This document shows positions 17,315 through 26,668 of a DNA stretch of 43,729 nt, in pieces (the stretch's first letter is position 1; every line of letters begins with the position of its first letter). Under the pieces are notes generated by a model. That model worked only from the letters and a program-made list of their open reading frames with translations, made no database searches and had not been told where the DNA came from. The stretch spans positions 1 to 43,729 of the forward strand of contig JAOARY010000015.1 in the NCBI GenBank assembly GCA_025210335.1, written 5' to 3'. The position numbers and the translations under genes are program-made. The stretch comes from Peptostreptococcaceae bacterium. Lineage in GTDB: Bacteria > Bacillota > Clostridia > Peptostreptococcales > Peptostreptococcaceae.

Positions 17315-19051
17315 ATGGTAAATCTTACGATAAATAATAGAAAGGTTAGTATGCCTAAAGGTTCAACGATATTAGATGCAGCTAACAAACTTAATATAAA
17401 GATACCAACTTTATGTCACTTAAACCTACATGATATAAAGTTTGTGAACAAAGTAGCATCTTGTCGTGTGTGTGTGGTTGAAGTTGAAGGTAGACCGAGT
17501 CTTATGCCTGCTTGTGCGACACCTGTTACAGAAGGTATGAAGGTTATTACAGATAGTAAAAGATCTATAAAAGCAAGAAGAACTGTATTAGAACTTATAT
17601 TATCAAATCATCCACAAGATTGCCTATTTTGTGATAAGAATACTAACTGTGAATTACAGTCTATGGCATCAGAACTGGGTATTAGAGAAATCAAATACAG
17701 TGGTGAAAAATGTCATAATGAAAAAGATACGTCAAGTCATTCTATAGTAAAAGATTTAGATAAATGTATTTTATGTAGAAGATGTGAAACAATGTGTAAT
17801 GAAGTTCAAACTGTTAACGTGTTATCTGCAATTGATAGAGGGTTTGAGACTGTTATATCACCAGCTTTTAATAAACCAATGCATGAAACTTCTTGTACTT
17901 TCTGTGGGCAGTGTGTTGCTGTATGTCCTACTGCTGCATTGACTGAAGTTAACAATGTTTCGAAAGTTTGGGATGCTATAAATGATCCAGAAAAAATAGT
18001 AATAGTTCAAACTGCTCCGGCGGTAAGGGTTGCGCTTGGAGAGGAATTTGGTATGGAACCAGGAACATCTGTAACTGGTAAAATGGCAGCAGCATTAAGA
18101 AGAGTTGGATTTGATAAAGTATTTGATACAGATTTTGCAGCCGATTTAACTATAATGGAAGAAGCTTCAGAAGTTGTTCATAGATTACAACATGGAGGAA
18201 GATTACCTATCTTGACAAGTTGTTGTCCTGCTTGGGTTAAGTTTTTTGAACATCAATTCCCAGATTTACTTGATATACCTTCAAGTTGTAAATCACCACA
18301 TGAAATGTTTGGTGCAGTTGCAAAAACTTATTTAGCAAATAAAATGAATGTTGATCCTAAAAAAATGGTAGTTGTATCATTAATGCCATGTGTTGCTAAA
18401 AAATATGAAGCTGCAAGACCTGAACTTGGTGAAAGTGAACTTTCAGATGTAGATGTAGTTATAACTACTAGAGAATTCGCATCTATGGTAAAAGAAGCAG
18501 GTATAGACTTCTTATCGTTAGAAGATGAAGATTTTGACCATCCATTAGGAGAGTCAACGGGTGCATCTGTAATATTTGGTACTACTGGTGGTGTTATAGA
18601 GGCTGCTCTTAGAACCGCATATGAATGGGTTACAGGAAAAGAACTTAAAAATGTAGAGTTTAATGAACTTAGAGGTATGTCTGGTATTAAAGAAGCAAAG
18701 GTAGATTTAGACGGACAGGTTTTAAATATAGCTGTTGCTCATGGTCTTGGAAATGCTAGAAAAATATTAGAAGATATAAGAGCAGGAAAATCACAGTATC
18801 ATGCTATTGAAATAATGGCTTGCCCTGGTGGTTGTATTGGTGGTGGAGGTCAGCCTTATCACCATGGAGATTTAGAGATATTATCTAAACGTGCAAATGC
18901 TATATATGATGAAGATAGAAGTAAAGAAATAAGAAAATCTCATGAAAACCCATCTGTTAAGAAATTATATGATGAGTTTTTAGGAGAACCTTATGGAGAA
19001 AAAGCACATAAATTACTGCATACTTCATATGTAAAAAGAGAAAAGCTTTAA
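17315..19051 (+). CDS. hydA: [FeFe] hydrogenase catalytic subunit
   Basis: 578 residues, almost the length and layout of Clostridium pasteurianum CpI. An N-terminal [2Fe-2S] domain (Cys34, Cys50, Cys53, Cys67) is followed by a His-ligated [4Fe-4S] segment (HPQDCLFCDKNTNC), a 2[4Fe-4S] domain (CILCRRCETMC and CTFCGQCVAVCP), and the H-cluster domain with TSCCPAW (Cys303; Cys304 would be the proton-transfer Cys), MPCVAKK (Cys359) and MACPGGCIGGGGQP (Cys503, Cys507). All catalytic ligands are intact. The extra C-terminal [2Fe-2S] domain of Thermotoga HydA is absent. Genetic linkage to hydC and hydB argues for an NAD-linked, probably electron-bifurcating enzyme rather than a simple ferredoxin hydrogenase. 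The maturases HydE/F/G are not in the window. Confidence 0.95.
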   Translation: MVNLTINNRKVSMPKGSTILDAANKLNIKIPTLCHLNLHDIKFVNKVASCRVCVVEVEGRPSLMPACATPVTEGMKVITDSKRSIKARRTVLELILSNHPQDCLFCDKNTNCELQSMASELGIREIKYSGEKCHNEKDTSSHSIVKDLDKCILCRRCETMCNEVQTVNVLSAIDRGFETVISPAFNKPMHETSCTFCGQCVAVCPTAALTEVNNVSKVWDAINDPEKIVIVQTAPAVRVALGEEFGMEPGTSVTGKMAAALRRVGFDKVFDTDFAADLTIMEEASEVVHRLQHGGRLPILTSCCPAWVKFFEHQFPDLLDIPSSCKSPHEMFGAVAKTYLANKMNVDPKKMVVVSLMPCVAKKYEAARPELGESELSDVDVVITTREFASMVKEAGIDFLSLEDEDFDHPLGESTGASVIFGTTGGVIEAALRTAYEWVTGKELKNVEFNELRGMSGIKEAKVDLDGQVLNIAVAHGLGNARKILEDIRAGKSQYHAIEIMACPGGCIGGGGQPYHHGDLEILSKRANAIYDEDRSKEIRKSHENPSVKKLYDEFLGEPYGEKAHKLLHTSYVKREKL

Positions 19052-19080
19052 TATTTATAGAATATAAATAGATTTAAATA

Positions 19081-19113
19081 AAAGATAAAGGAAATTTAAT
19101 TTTCTTTATCTTT
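19081..19113 (+). terminator. terminator of the hydCBA operon
   Basis: Inverted repeat AAAGATAAAG...CTTTATCTTT with T-rich tail, 30 bases after the hydA stop. It directly precedes the rnpB promoter. Confidence 0.75.
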
Positions 19114-19115
19114 TA

Positions 19116-19144
19116 TTGACTTTTTATATAAATCATGATATGAT
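19116..19144 (+). promoter_or_regulatory. promoter of the RNase P RNA gene
   Basis: TTGACT (19116-19121), a 17-base spacer and TATGAT (19139-19144). A start near 19151 would lie about 16 bases before the P1 helix of the RNA. Confidence 0.75.
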
Positions 19145-19150
19145 TTTTTA

Positions 19151-19504
19151 GTGTTAAAAATAAGTATATGAGTAAGTCAGATAATCGCGTGCTTTATTGC
19201 ATGAGGAAAGTCCGGGCTTCATAGGGCAAAGATGCTGGATAACGTCCAGTGGAGGCAACTTCAAGGATAGTGCAACAGAGAGATACCGCCATTTATAATG
19301 GTAAGGGTGGAAAGGCGAGGTAAGAGCTCACCAGCAATTAGGCGACTAATTGGCTATGTAAACCCCATCTGAAGCAAGACCAAGCTAGGATCAAAAGGAT
19401 GCTGCCCGTATCCTCCGGTAGGTAGGTCGCTCGAACCTTTTGGCAACAAAAGGTCTAGATAGATGATTATCAAATACAGAACTCGGCTTATAGGCTTAGT
19501 CATA
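19151..19504 (+). ncRNA. rnpB: RNase P RNA (catalytic RNA of ribonuclease P)
   Basis: Catalytic RNA that trims 5' leaders from precursor tRNA. Universal core sequences are present: GAGGAAAGTCCGGGCT near the 5' end (P4 5' strand region), AACAGAGAGATACCGC, TAAACCCCATCTGAAGCAAGACC, and ACAGAACTCGGCTTATA near the 3' end. TATGAGTAAGTC (from 19167) pairs with GGCTTAGTCATA (to 19504) as helix P1. About 338 bases from P1 to P1, which suggests the A-type architecture rather than the Bacillus B type (inference). It has its own promoter and terminator. Confidence 0.95.
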
Positions 19505-19510
19505 ACTAAT

Positions 19511-19540
19511 AAAAAAACACCTTTAAGGTGTTTTTTATTT
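19511..19540. terminator. terminator of rnpB, also facing the M34 protease gene
   Basis: A7 followed by CACC-TTTAA-GGTG and T6; usable from both sides, lying between the convergent rnpB and metalloprotease genes. Confidence 0.85.
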
Positions 19541-19547
19541 TTTTATT

Positions 19548-20909
19548 TTAAATAACCGGATTAGCACCTGAAATATCTTCATGTGAAAAAATTTCATCTA
19601 ACAATTTAACCAAAACTGGTTCATATTTTCGAACCCAAGCTTTCCCATTATTTCTATTTTGATTAGTAAAAGGATCAGTACCTGTATTGGTATTTAAATA
19701 AGCATTTGCTGCTTGTGCAAAATATTCAAGTTCGTTCATAGATGAATAATTTTCTTTAAATGCACCTGTTGTCTTATCAATTTCTGGACCATCAGGCCAA
19801 ATAGAATTTGGATTACTTTTTTTCTTTTTATATTCACTTGTAATTATTGCTTTTTGAGCATCATTAAGACCATACTTATGAATAGTGTGTGCAAATTCAT
19901 GTGTACCAACAGAATATCCTTTTGGATATTGACCATAAGAAGATTTTTCTCCAGTTAAGGTTTCTTCACCAATAGCTGCATATATATATCCATCTCCAGG
20001 TTCAAAGTAGCCAGCTCCTCTTGTAGTATCCCAGCCACGACCGTCGAATGTAGAATTACCTTTTAATGTTTTAAATTGATCTAAATCAACCATACTTTCG
20101 TTTTTTGGTATAATGACTATTCTAACATTATTAGCCCATAAGGAATCAAATACATCTTTATTTTTTAATTCTTTTGACAAAAGTCTTATAACCTCATTAT
20201 TTGCAGTAGAACTAACTTTTGGATTTTTAAGAAGTAAATAGTGTTCTATATAATATTCACTGTGATTATCTGGCAGTTGATTTGCTTCTATTGCAGCTAG
20301 TCTATTTTTTTCATCCAAAGCAGCCTTTTCTTTTGCTTTTTCTTCATTTATTCTGCTACTAACAACAGTTCCAGATTCTGATTTTACTTCACCCATATCA
20401 ATTTTTTTGTAATAATTTTGAGGAATATTAAATTTGATTTTTTCTTCTTCGTTAGAATAATCAATAGAACGAAGTCGATTAGCTTCATGTTGGTAGTCTA
20501 AATCTTCTCTTATAGAACCTTGAGTTATGTCTTCGATATTTCCTAATCTTAAAGCTTCTTGCATAAATAATATATCACTGTCTATGTCAGCTGTAATGTC
20601 AGTTGAACTAATATTTTCAACTGGATTAGTTACTTTAGATTCATTTATAGCTGTTTTTATATCTTGTATAGAATATGAAATTCTACCAGCTTCTTTGCAA
20701 ATATTATTTAAAGCAGCAAAAGCCAATCCTTTACTTGGTTTTTCTTTTTTTCTATTTAAAAATTTTTTAATTCCTTTATTTCCAATTTTATTTTGAAAAT
20801 CTAATATTTTTGAAGGTATTGCATCAAAAGGATTGGTTGAATTATTAGTATTTTGTTGTTCATTTATTTTAGAATTTTGGGTTTGATTTTTTTTTATTAA
20901 ATCTTTCAT
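19548..20909 (-). CDS. anthrax lethal-factor-like (M34/ATLF) zinc metalloprotease homologue
   Basis: 453 residues. The C-terminal part (about 255-445) carries a gluzincin-type zinc site: HEFAH at 337-341 and, 50 or so residues on, NELEYFAQAANAYL, where Glu393 or Glu395 is the likely third ligand. GRGWDTTRGAGYFEP and AAIGEE upstream fit the ATLF/M34 domain. Pro-Pro endopeptidases and anthrax lethal factor belong to this group. There is no signal peptide or membrane segment. The N-terminal 250 residues are polar, Lys/Asn/Glu-rich and partly coiled. Residues 35-51 (ILDFQNKIGNKGIKKFL) resemble the short LQ..IGN.AV..L motif I associate with effectors of extracellular contractile injection systems. 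RBS AGGAGG precedes ATG 20909. No toxin partner, immunity gene or secretion gene lies beside it. Confidence 0.72.
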   Translation of the reverse strand: MKDLIKKNQTQNSKINEQQNTNNSTNPFDAIPSKILDFQNKIGNKGIKKFLNRKKEKPSKGLAFAALNNICKEAGRISYSIQDIKTAINESKVTNPVENISSTDITADIDSDILFMQEALRLGNIEDITQGSIREDLDYQHEANRLRSIDYSNEEEKIKFNIPQNYYKKIDMGEVKSESGTVVSSRINEEKAKEKAALDEKNRLAAIEANQLPDNHSEYYIEHYLLLKNPKVSSTANNEVIRLLSKELKNKDVFDSLWANNVRIVIIPKNESMVDLDQFKTLKGNSTFDGRGWDTTRGAGYFEPGDGYIYAAIGEETLTGEKSSYGQYPKGYSVGTHEFAHTIHKYGLNDAQKAIITSEYKKKKSNPNSIWPDGPEIDKTTGAFKENYSSMNELEYFAQAANAYLNTNTGTDPFTNQNRNNGKAWVRKYEPVLVKLLDEIFSHEDISGANPVI

Positions 20910-21002
20910 AGGAACCTCCTATATAATATGAATTTTAATAAAATTATTCTTATAATTATTTTTATATTATATATTATAATATAAAATATTACAATTAAAT
21001 AG

Positions 21003-21025
21003 AAAAAAATAGGCTGTAAAGCCTA
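21003..21025 (-). terminator. terminator of the first MATE gene
   Basis: On the minus strand TAGGCT-TTAC-AGCCTA is followed by TTTTTTT, 9 bases beyond the MATE stop codon. Confidence 0.85.
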
Positions 21026-21033
21026 AGAAAATG

Positions 21034-22389
21034 TTACATATTAATATATTCATACTGTTTTTGTTCTGTAATTGTATTTATTTTTTTTATTTCTTTAGCA
21101 ACTATAAATAAACTTATTAAAAATGCAAGTATATCTGATATTAAAAATGATAACCAAATACCATTAAGACCTAGCTTTAATATATAAATATTTACAAATA
21201 GAATTGGTATAAACAATAATACTTGTCTTAATAAAGATATAATAAAAGACATTTTTGCAAGTCCAATTGCTTGGAAAAAACTAATACTAGTTGTGTAAAA
21301 GCCCATCAGTGGAATACTAAATAGAACTAATTTAAGTGCAAATGAACCAGTTGATATGAGTTCTTTGTCATTGCTAAATAAAGATAATAATAAATCTGGT
21401 TTTGAAATTATCAGTATTAAACCAAATACCCCAATTAAGGATGTTATAAATATTGTTTTTTTGAAAGCTTCAAAAACTCGATTTATTTTATTTGCACCAT
21501 AATTAAAACCAACGATAGGTGCCATACCTTGAGTTGTACCCATAATAGGCATCATAAAAAACATGCTAAGTTTATAAATAATTGCATATATAGAAATTGC
21601 TAAGTCAGAGCCTAATGTAAATAGTAATTTATTTAAAAACACTATTATAAAGCTCATAGAAAGCTGTTGTACAAAGCCTGAAGCTCCTATTGATAGAACT
21701 TCTTTTGTAATATCAAGATCAAATTTTATATTTTTTATTTTAAACTTAACCTTAGTCTTTTTTCTAAGATAATATACTAAATATGAAAAGTTTATAAATT
21801 TAGATATTGAAGTTGCAAAACCTGCACCAAACATCCCCATATCCATTTTTACTATGAATATATAATCTAATACTATATTGGCAAGCATACCAATAATCAT
21901 CATATTCATTCCATCAATAGAATTTCCTTCTGCACGAATTATATTATTGTAAGTTATACATATAGGCATAAATAAAACACCTAAAAACATTATTTTTGAA
22001 TAAGATATCGCATAAGGTAAAATGTTTTGACTAGAACCAAATAATATCATTATTTCTTTAGTGAAAAGTGTACCAATAATAGATACTAAAAATGAAAAAA
22101 TAATCATTAAGAAAAATATATTTCCTGTAATTTTTTCTAATTTTAAATAATCTTTTTTTCCATATGCTATTGAAAAAACAGATGCACTACCAACACCAAT
22201 TAATATAGAAAATGCCAATATTATCATTTGAATTGGTAAAAAAATTGATGTGGCGCCAAGACCTAAACTCCCTACATATTTACCTATAAATATTGAGTCT
22301 ACTATATTATATATAGCATTTATAAGCATCCCAACTATAGCAGGAGCACTTAATTTAAACAGTAGCTTATTTATACTTCCTTTATCCAT
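21034..22389 (-). CDS. MATE-family multidrug efflux transporter
   Basis: 451 residues and 12 predicted membrane helices in two homologous halves, MATE/NorM-DinF type, exporting drugs or cationic compounds with Na+ or H+. Family features include PAIVGMLINAIYNIVDSIFIG at the N-terminus, NIIRAEGN in helix 4/5, and MPIMGTTQGMAPIVGFNYGA opening the second half. The frame stays open upstream to 22461, but ATG 22389 is the start: AGAGGTGAT (minus strand, about 22392-22400) is its RBS, and the longer version would run through the operators. Divergent from a MarR-family gene with a duplicated palindromic operator in the 109-base gap, so it is probably MarR-repressed and substrate-induced. Confidence 0.9.
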   Translation of the reverse strand: MDKGSINKLLFKLSAPAIVGMLINAIYNIVDSIFIGKYVGSLGLGATSIFLPIQMIILAFSILIGVGSASVFSIAYGKKDYLKLEKITGNIFFLMIIFSFLVSIIGTLFTKEIMILFGSSQNILPYAISYSKIMFLGVLFMPICITYNNIIRAEGNSIDGMNMMIIGMLANIVLDYIFIVKMDMGMFGAGFATSISKFINFSYLVYYLRKKTKVKFKIKNIKFDLDITKEVLSIGASGFVQQLSMSFIIVFLNKLLFTLGSDLAISIYAIIYKLSMFFMMPIMGTTQGMAPIVGFNYGANKINRVFEAFKKTIFITSLIGVFGLILIISKPDLLLSLFSNDKELISTGSFALKLVLFSIPLMGFYTTSISFFQAIGLAKMSFIISLLRQVLLFIPILFVNIYILKLGLNGIWLSFLISDILAFLISLFIVAKEIKKINTITEQKQYEYINM

Positions 22390-22409
22390 AATATCACCTC
22401 TTATAATAA

Positions 22410-22465
22410 AAAATAGTTTCTCTTTGCAACTATTATAACACAAAATAGTTTCTCTTTGCAACTAT
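22410..22465. promoter_or_regulatory. duplicated MarR-type operator between the MATE and MarR genes
   Basis: Two identical 24-base direct repeats start at 22410 and 22442 (32-base period). Each contains an interrupted palindrome, ATAGTTTC-TCTTT-GCAACTAT, at 22413-22433 and 22445-22465. On the minus strand, TATAAT (22432-22437) lies between the copies; on the plus strand TATAAT (22473-22478) follows the second copy. Occupancy of both would block both promoters. Confidence 0.8.
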
Positions 22466-22498
22466 ATTATGTTATAATATATTTAAAGAGGTGATATT

Positions 22499-22960
22499 AT
22501 GGATAAAAATTTTACTGGGCAAAAGTCTATTGGACAGTTTTTTGGTGTAATAAGTAGAAATATGTATTACTACACAAATAAGCAATTTGAATCTATGGAT
22601 TTGAGGCATAAAGAAGCTATGGTTTTAATTCATATATATAAAAATGAAAATATATGTCAAGAAGATCTGGTTAAAATATTAAAAAAAGAAAAAGCTGAAA
22701 TTGCGAAAATTATAAAAAAATTAATAGCCAAGGATTATGTATATAAAATAAAAGATCAAAAAGATAAAAGAATCCATAGATTACATTTAACTAAAAAATT
22801 TTTTGATATAAAAGATGATATAGTAAAAATTTTAAAAAACAATTCAAAAATTTTATCAAAAAATTTAACAGATGAAGAATTAGAGTCTCTTTTTGAAATT
22901 TTAAAGAAAGTGAGTAAAAATATAGTTTTAGAAGCAAATAAAATTAAAGAACAAGGTTAA
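22499..22960 (+). CDS. MarR-family transcriptional repressor
   Basis: 153-residue winged-helix regulator of the MarR family. The winged HTH spans about 45-100: EAMVLIHIYKNENICQEDLVKIL, KAEIAKIIKKLIAKDYVYKIKDQKDKRIHRLHLT, with the family's D.R wing (KDKRIHRLHLT). Flanking helices form the dimer interface. RBS AGAGGTGAT precedes ATG 22499. It is divergent from a MATE exporter across two copies of a palindromic operator, a classical local autoregulated efflux pair. The inducing ligand is unknown. A terminator overlaps its stop codon. Confidence 0.92.
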   Translation: MDKNFTGQKSIGQFFGVISRNMYYYTNKQFESMDLRHKEAMVLIHIYKNENICQEDLVKILKKEKAEIAKIIKKLIAKDYVYKIKDQKDKRIHRLHLTKKFFDIKDDIVKILKNNSKILSKNLTDEELESLFEILKKVSKNIVLEANKIKEQG

Positions 22961-22977
22961 TTCTTGTTCTTTTTTTA
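22947..22977 (+). terminator. terminator of the MarR gene
   Basis: AAAGAACAAG...CTTGTTCTTT followed by a T run; the hairpin includes the last codons and stop of the gene. Confidence 0.85.
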
Positions 22978-23030
22978 TATAAAATATAAAAATATATATC
23001 CATAAAAATTAATTTTTATAGAAAAATTAC

Positions 23031-23059
23031 TAGACAAAGATTATTTATTTTGCTAAAAT
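23031..23059 (+). promoter_or_regulatory. promoter of the leu T-box operon
   Basis: TAGACA (23031-23036), a 17-base spacer and TAAAAT (23054-23059) preceded by TG one base upstream (extended -10). A start near 23066 would begin the T-box leader. Confidence 0.65.
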
Positions 23060-23072
23060 CAATTTCAATAAT

Positions 23073-23297
23073 TAAAAGCGATGAAGGAGAGCCGTCTTTA
23101 CAAATTTTTTCAAAGAGAGCGATTGTTGGTGAGATTTCGCAAAATAGAGAAAGGCGTACTAACTCCGAAGCTATACTTTTGAACTAATAGTAGGAAGTAT
23201 CGGGTCATTCCGTTAAAAATTGTAGAGTGAACTTTATGTTAACTAGGGTGGTACCGCGGATTTAAGTTTCGTCCCTTTTGGGATGGAGCTTTTTTTA
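23073..23297 (+). promoter_or_regulatory. T-box leader (tRNA-Leu-responsive) of the leu operon
   Basis: Senses uncharged tRNA and, when it is bound, forms an antiterminator. Landmarks: AGAGAGCGATTGTTGGTGAG (stem I base and GNTG region, about 23113-23132); the specifier-loop region GAACTAATAGTAGG, where CTA at 23184-23186 is the likely Leu codon; the invariant T-box AGGGTGGTACCGCGG at 23245-23259; and the terminator AAGTTTCGTCCC-TTTT-GGGATGGAGCTT with T run at 23264-23297. Leucine specificity comes mainly from the downstream genes; the specifier reading is inference. Confidence 0.93.
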
Positions 23298-23398
23298 TTG
23301 CAAAAAATTATATGATCATATATTTATATTGATTTTTAGTAGTGCAATGCAAATATTTAGAATTTTAAAAATTTTCAAATAAAAAAGGAGTGATTTTT

Positions 23399-24952
23399 TT
23401 GAGGACAATAAAAATATTTGATACAACATTAAGAGATGGAGAGCAGTCTCCAGGGTGTTCTATGAATATAAAAGAAAAAATAGAGGTTGCAAAACAGTTA
23501 GAAAAATTAAATGTAGATGTAATAGAAGCTGGATTTGCAATAGCTTCAAAAGGAGATTTTGAAGCTATTAGAGAAATATCAAAGAATGTAAAAAAACCCA
23601 TAGTTGCTAGTCTTTCAAGAGCTTTAAAAAAAGATATTGATATAGCTTATGAGGCTATAAAATATGCAAATAAAAATAGAATTCACACTTTTATAGCAAC
23701 TTCAGATATTCATATGGAATATAAATTGAAAATGGATAAAAAAGAAGTTTTAAAACATGCTGTTGATATGGTGAAATATGCAAAAAAACTTTGCTATGAT
23801 ATTGAATTTTCGGCTGAGGATGCAAGTAGAACAAATAAAGAATTTTTGTATGAAATTCTTTATGAAGTTATAAAAGCTGGTGCAACAACTGTAAATATAC
23901 CTGATACAGTAGGATATACAACACCAGAAGAATATTATCATTTAATAAAAGGAATAAGGGATAATGTATCCAATATAAAAAATGCAGATATTTCTGTTCA
24001 TTGTCACAATGATCTTGGAATGGCGGTGTCAAATTCATTAGCAGCATTAAGAGCTGGTGCAAATCAAATTGAATGTACAATAAATGGTATAGGTGAAAGA
24101 GCTGGAAATGCAGCTTTAGAAGAAGTTGTTATGGCTATGGATGTAAGAAAAGATATATATGTTTCTAAAACAAATATAAATAAAAAAGAAATTATAAAAT
24201 CGAGTAATTTAATAAGTACTATAACGGGATCTTTTGTATCTGCAAACAAAGCTATTGTTGGAGAAAATGCATTTGCTCATGAATCTGGTATACATCAACA
24301 TGGGGTTTTGGAAAATAAAGAAACCTATGAAATAATGACACCAGAATCTATTGGGAAAAAAGAAAATAAAATAGTTTTTGGGAAACACTCAGGTAAACAT
24401 GCATTTATAAATAAATTAGAAGAATTAGGCTATAATTTTGATGAATTTAGAATAAATGAATTATTTAATCAAATGAAAGATTTATGTGATAAAAAGAAAA
24501 ATATATATGAAAGTGATATAGAGGTTTTGATAGCTAAGAATTTAAAATTAAATCAAAGTGGATATAAATTAAAATCATTTGTTATAAATACAGGAAATAT
24601 TACAAACTCAACATCAACTATAAAACTTATAAGTGAAGGCAATTTATTAGAGGAAGTTTCATTAGGAGATGGGCCAATTGACGCTTCTTTTAAAGCTATA
24701 GATAAAATAATTGGTGTAAGTTTTATATTAAAAGATTATAAAATAAACTCTCTTAGCAAGGGGAAAGATGCTCTTGGTGAAGTCAGTTTGATACTAAAAA
24801 GAGATAATAAAAAATACAGAGGAATAGGAATGAGTACTGATATCATAGAAGCTAGTATATTAGCTTACTTAGATAGTGTTAATAAATATATGATTTTAAA
24901 GGAGCTTGATAATAATGAAAATGAGTATGACGCAAAAAATATTAGCAAATAA
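23399..24952 (+). CDS. leuA: 2-isopropylmalate synthase
   Basis: First enzyme of leucine synthesis: condenses acetyl-CoA with 2-oxoisovalerate. About 517 residues. A TIM-barrel HMGL-like domain ([15 protein letters not shown], then the metal-binding [20 protein letters not shown] and [15 protein letters not shown]) is followed by a linker and a C-terminal LeuA allosteric domain (about 375-510) that allows leucine feedback. TTG at 23399 is preferred as start: AAGGAG at 23385-23390 is 8 bases upstream and the protein then begins [14 protein letters not shown]; a GTG at 23390 overlaps the RBS. The 3' end overlaps leuC by 38 bases. It is the first gene behind the T-box. Confidence 0.95.
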   Translation: MRTIKIFDTTLRDGEQSPGCSMNIKEKIEVAKQLEKLNVDVIEAGFAIASKGDFEAIREISKNVKKPIVASLSRALKKDIDIAYEAIKYANKNRIHTFIATSDIHMEYKLKMDKKEVLKHAVDMVKYAKKLCYDIEFSAEDASRTNKEFLYEILYEVIKAGATTVNIPDTVGYTTPEEYYHLIKGIRDNVSNIKNADISVHCHNDLGMAVSNSLAALRAGANQIECTINGIGERAGNAALEEVVMAMDVRKDIYVSKTNINKKEIIKSSNLISTITGSFVSANKAIVGENAFAHESGIHQHGVLENKETYEIMTPESIGKKENKIVFGKHSGKHAFINKLEELGYNFDEFRINELFNQMKDLCDKKKNIYESDIEVLIAKNLKLNQSGYKLKSFVINTGNITNSTSTIKLISEGNLLEEVSLGDGPIDASFKAIDKIIGVSFILKDYKINSLSKGKDALGEVSLILKRDNKKYRGIGMSTDIIEASILAYLDSVNKYMILKELDNNENEYDAKNISK

Positions 24953-26183
24953 AGCAAATAAAGAGTTTGTAAAAGAAGGGGAATTTATAGAAGCTAATTT
25001 AGATATAGTTCTTGGCAATGATATTACAGGACCTGTTGCTATAAAAGAATTTGAAAAAATAAATAAGGAAATTTTCGATAAGAATAAAATAGCTCTTATC
25101 CCAGATCATTTTGCACCAAATAAAGATATAAAAAGTGCGATGCAATGTAAGGTTTTAAGAGAATTTGCAAAAAAACATAATATTAAGAATTATTTTGAAG
25201 TTGGAAAAATGGGAATAGAACATGCCTTACTTCCAGAACAGGGTATTGTAACTATTGGAGATGTAATAATTGGAGCAGATTCTCATACTTGTACTTATGG
25301 AGCGTTAGGGGCTTTTTCTACTGGTGTTGGAAGTACAGATATGGCAGTTGGAATGGCTAATGGTAAAGCTTGGTTTAAAGTTCCAAAAGCTATTAAATTT
25401 AATTTATATAATAAACCTTCAAAATTTATAAGTGGAAAAGATATAATTTTGCATATTATAGGAAAGATAAAAGTAGATGGTGCAAGATATATGTCAATGG
25501 AGTTTAGTGGTGAAGGATTAAAATATCTTTCTATGGATGATAGATTTACAATATCTAATATGGCTATTGAAGCAGGTGCTAAAAATGGAATCTTTGAAGT
25601 CGATGAAAAAACATTAGATTATGTGAATAAACGCTCAAAAAAAGATTTCAAAATATTTAAAGCAGATGATGATTATGAATATTTTAAAATTTATGATATA
25701 GATTTATCAAAAATAAATCCAACTGTATCTTGCCCTTCTTCACCTGATAATACTAAAGAAGTTAAACAAATAAAAAATAAAAAAATAGATCAAGTTGTAA
25801 TTGGTTCTTGTACAAATGGAAGATTAGAAGATATGAAGATAGCTGCAAAAATATTAAAAAATAACAAAGTGAATGAAAATGTAAGACTTATAATAATACC
25901 AGCAACTCAAGAAATATATAAAGAATGCATTAAAAGAGGCTATATTGAAATTTTTATAGATGCAAATGCAGTAGTATCAACGCCTACTTGTGGACCTTGT
26001 TTAGGTGGACATATGGGGATTTTAGCAGAAAATGAAGTTTGTCTAGCTACTACAAATAGAAATTTTGTTGGAAGGATGGGACATATAAATTCAAAAATTT
26101 ATTTATCAAGTCCATTAATAGCTGCATATAGTGCGATTAAAGGTTATATAGATTGCCCAAGTAAGGAGGAGTTTGATGTTTAG
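24915..26183 (+). CDS. leuC: 3-isopropylmalate dehydratase large subunit
   Basis: Aconitase-superfamily subunit that isomerises 2- to 3-isopropylmalate together with LeuD. About 422 residues, the shorter archaeal/clostridial LeuC type. The [4Fe-4S] ligands are visible in [10 protein letters not shown] and CGPCLGG; other family motifs are [31 protein letters not shown] and [12 protein letters not shown] 24915 has AAAGGAG about 10 bases upstream, located inside the end of leuA; ATG 24921 is an alternative. Overlaps on both sides (leuA and leuD) indicate tight translational coupling of the subunits. Confidence 0.94.
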   Translation: MKMSMTQKILANKANKEFVKEGEFIEANLDIVLGNDITGPVAIKEFEKINKEIFDKNKIALIPDHFAPNKDIKSAMQCKVLREFAKKHNIKNYFEVGKMGIEHALLPEQGIVTIGDVIIGADSHTCTYGALGAFSTGVGSTDMAVGMANGKAWFKVPKAIKFNLYNKPSKFISGKDIILHIIGKIKVDGARYMSMEFSGEGLKYLSMDDRFTISNMAIEAGAKNGIFEVDEKTLDYVNKRSKKDFKIFKADDDYEYFKIYDIDLSKINPTVSCPSSPDNTKEVKQIKNKKIDQVVIGSCTNGRLEDMKIAAKILKNNKVNENVRLIIIPATQEIYKECIKRGYIEIFIDANAVVSTPTCGPCLGGHMGILAENEVCLATTNRNFVGRMGHINSKIYLSSPLIAAYSAIKGYIDCPSKEEFDV

Positions 26184-26655
26184 AGGTAGAGTATTTAAAT
26201 ATGAAGACAATATAGATACAGATGTTATTATTCCTGCAAGATACTTAAATACATTTGATAAAAATATACTAAAAAATTATGCGATGATAGATATTGATAA
26301 TAACTTCAATAAAGAAGTGAGAGAAAATGATATTATATTAGCTGGTGATAATTTTGGTTGTGGTTCATCAAGAGAACATGCACCAATAGCGTTAAAAGCA
26401 ACTGGAATATCATGTGTTATTGCAAAAAGTTTTGCTAGAATTTTTTACAGAAATTCATTTAATATAGGACTTTTAATATTAGAATGTAGAGATATTTTTG
26501 AAGAGACTCACAAATATGATGTATTGGAAGTAGATATAAATTCAGGTATTATAAAAAATTTAAATAGTAATAAAATTTATAAATTTGATAAGATACCTAA
26601 ATTTATGCAAAAGCTTTTAGATGATGGTGGACTTATTGAATATAGCAAAAAATAG
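26176..26655 (+). CDS. leuD: 3-isopropylmalate dehydratase small subunit
   Basis: Swivelling small subunit partner of LeuC, 159 residues. Conserved features are [15 protein letters not shown] and the substrate-binding [22 protein letters not shown] 26176 with AAGGAGGAG (from 26164) is preferred to the TTG one codon earlier. It begins 8 bases before the leuC stop and ends 13 bases before leuB, so the LeuCD heterodimer is translated as a coupled pair. Confidence 0.95.
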   Translation: MFRGRVFKYEDNIDTDVIIPARYLNTFDKNILKNYAMIDIDNNFNKEVRENDIILAGDNFGCGSSREHAPIALKATGISCVIAKSFARIFYRNSFNIGLLILECRDIFEETHKYDVLEVDINSGIIKNLNSNKIYKFDKIPKFMQKLLDDGGLIEYSKK

Positions 26656-26668
26656 AGGGGGGAGTAAT

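Noticed and set aside
19151..19504. tRNA or tmRNA as alternative identity of the structured RNA
   Set aside because: No CCA-ending acceptor stem or tag frame; the core matches RNase P RNA throughout.
22410..22465. Direct repeats considered as a minimal CRISPR array
   Set aside because: Only two copies with an 8-base gap, each a palindrome, in a divergent regulator-exporter gap; an operator pair explains them. No cas genes are present.
23365..23601. Minus-strand frame overlapping the start of leuA
   Set aside because: Antisense to conserved leuA sequence and without an RBS.
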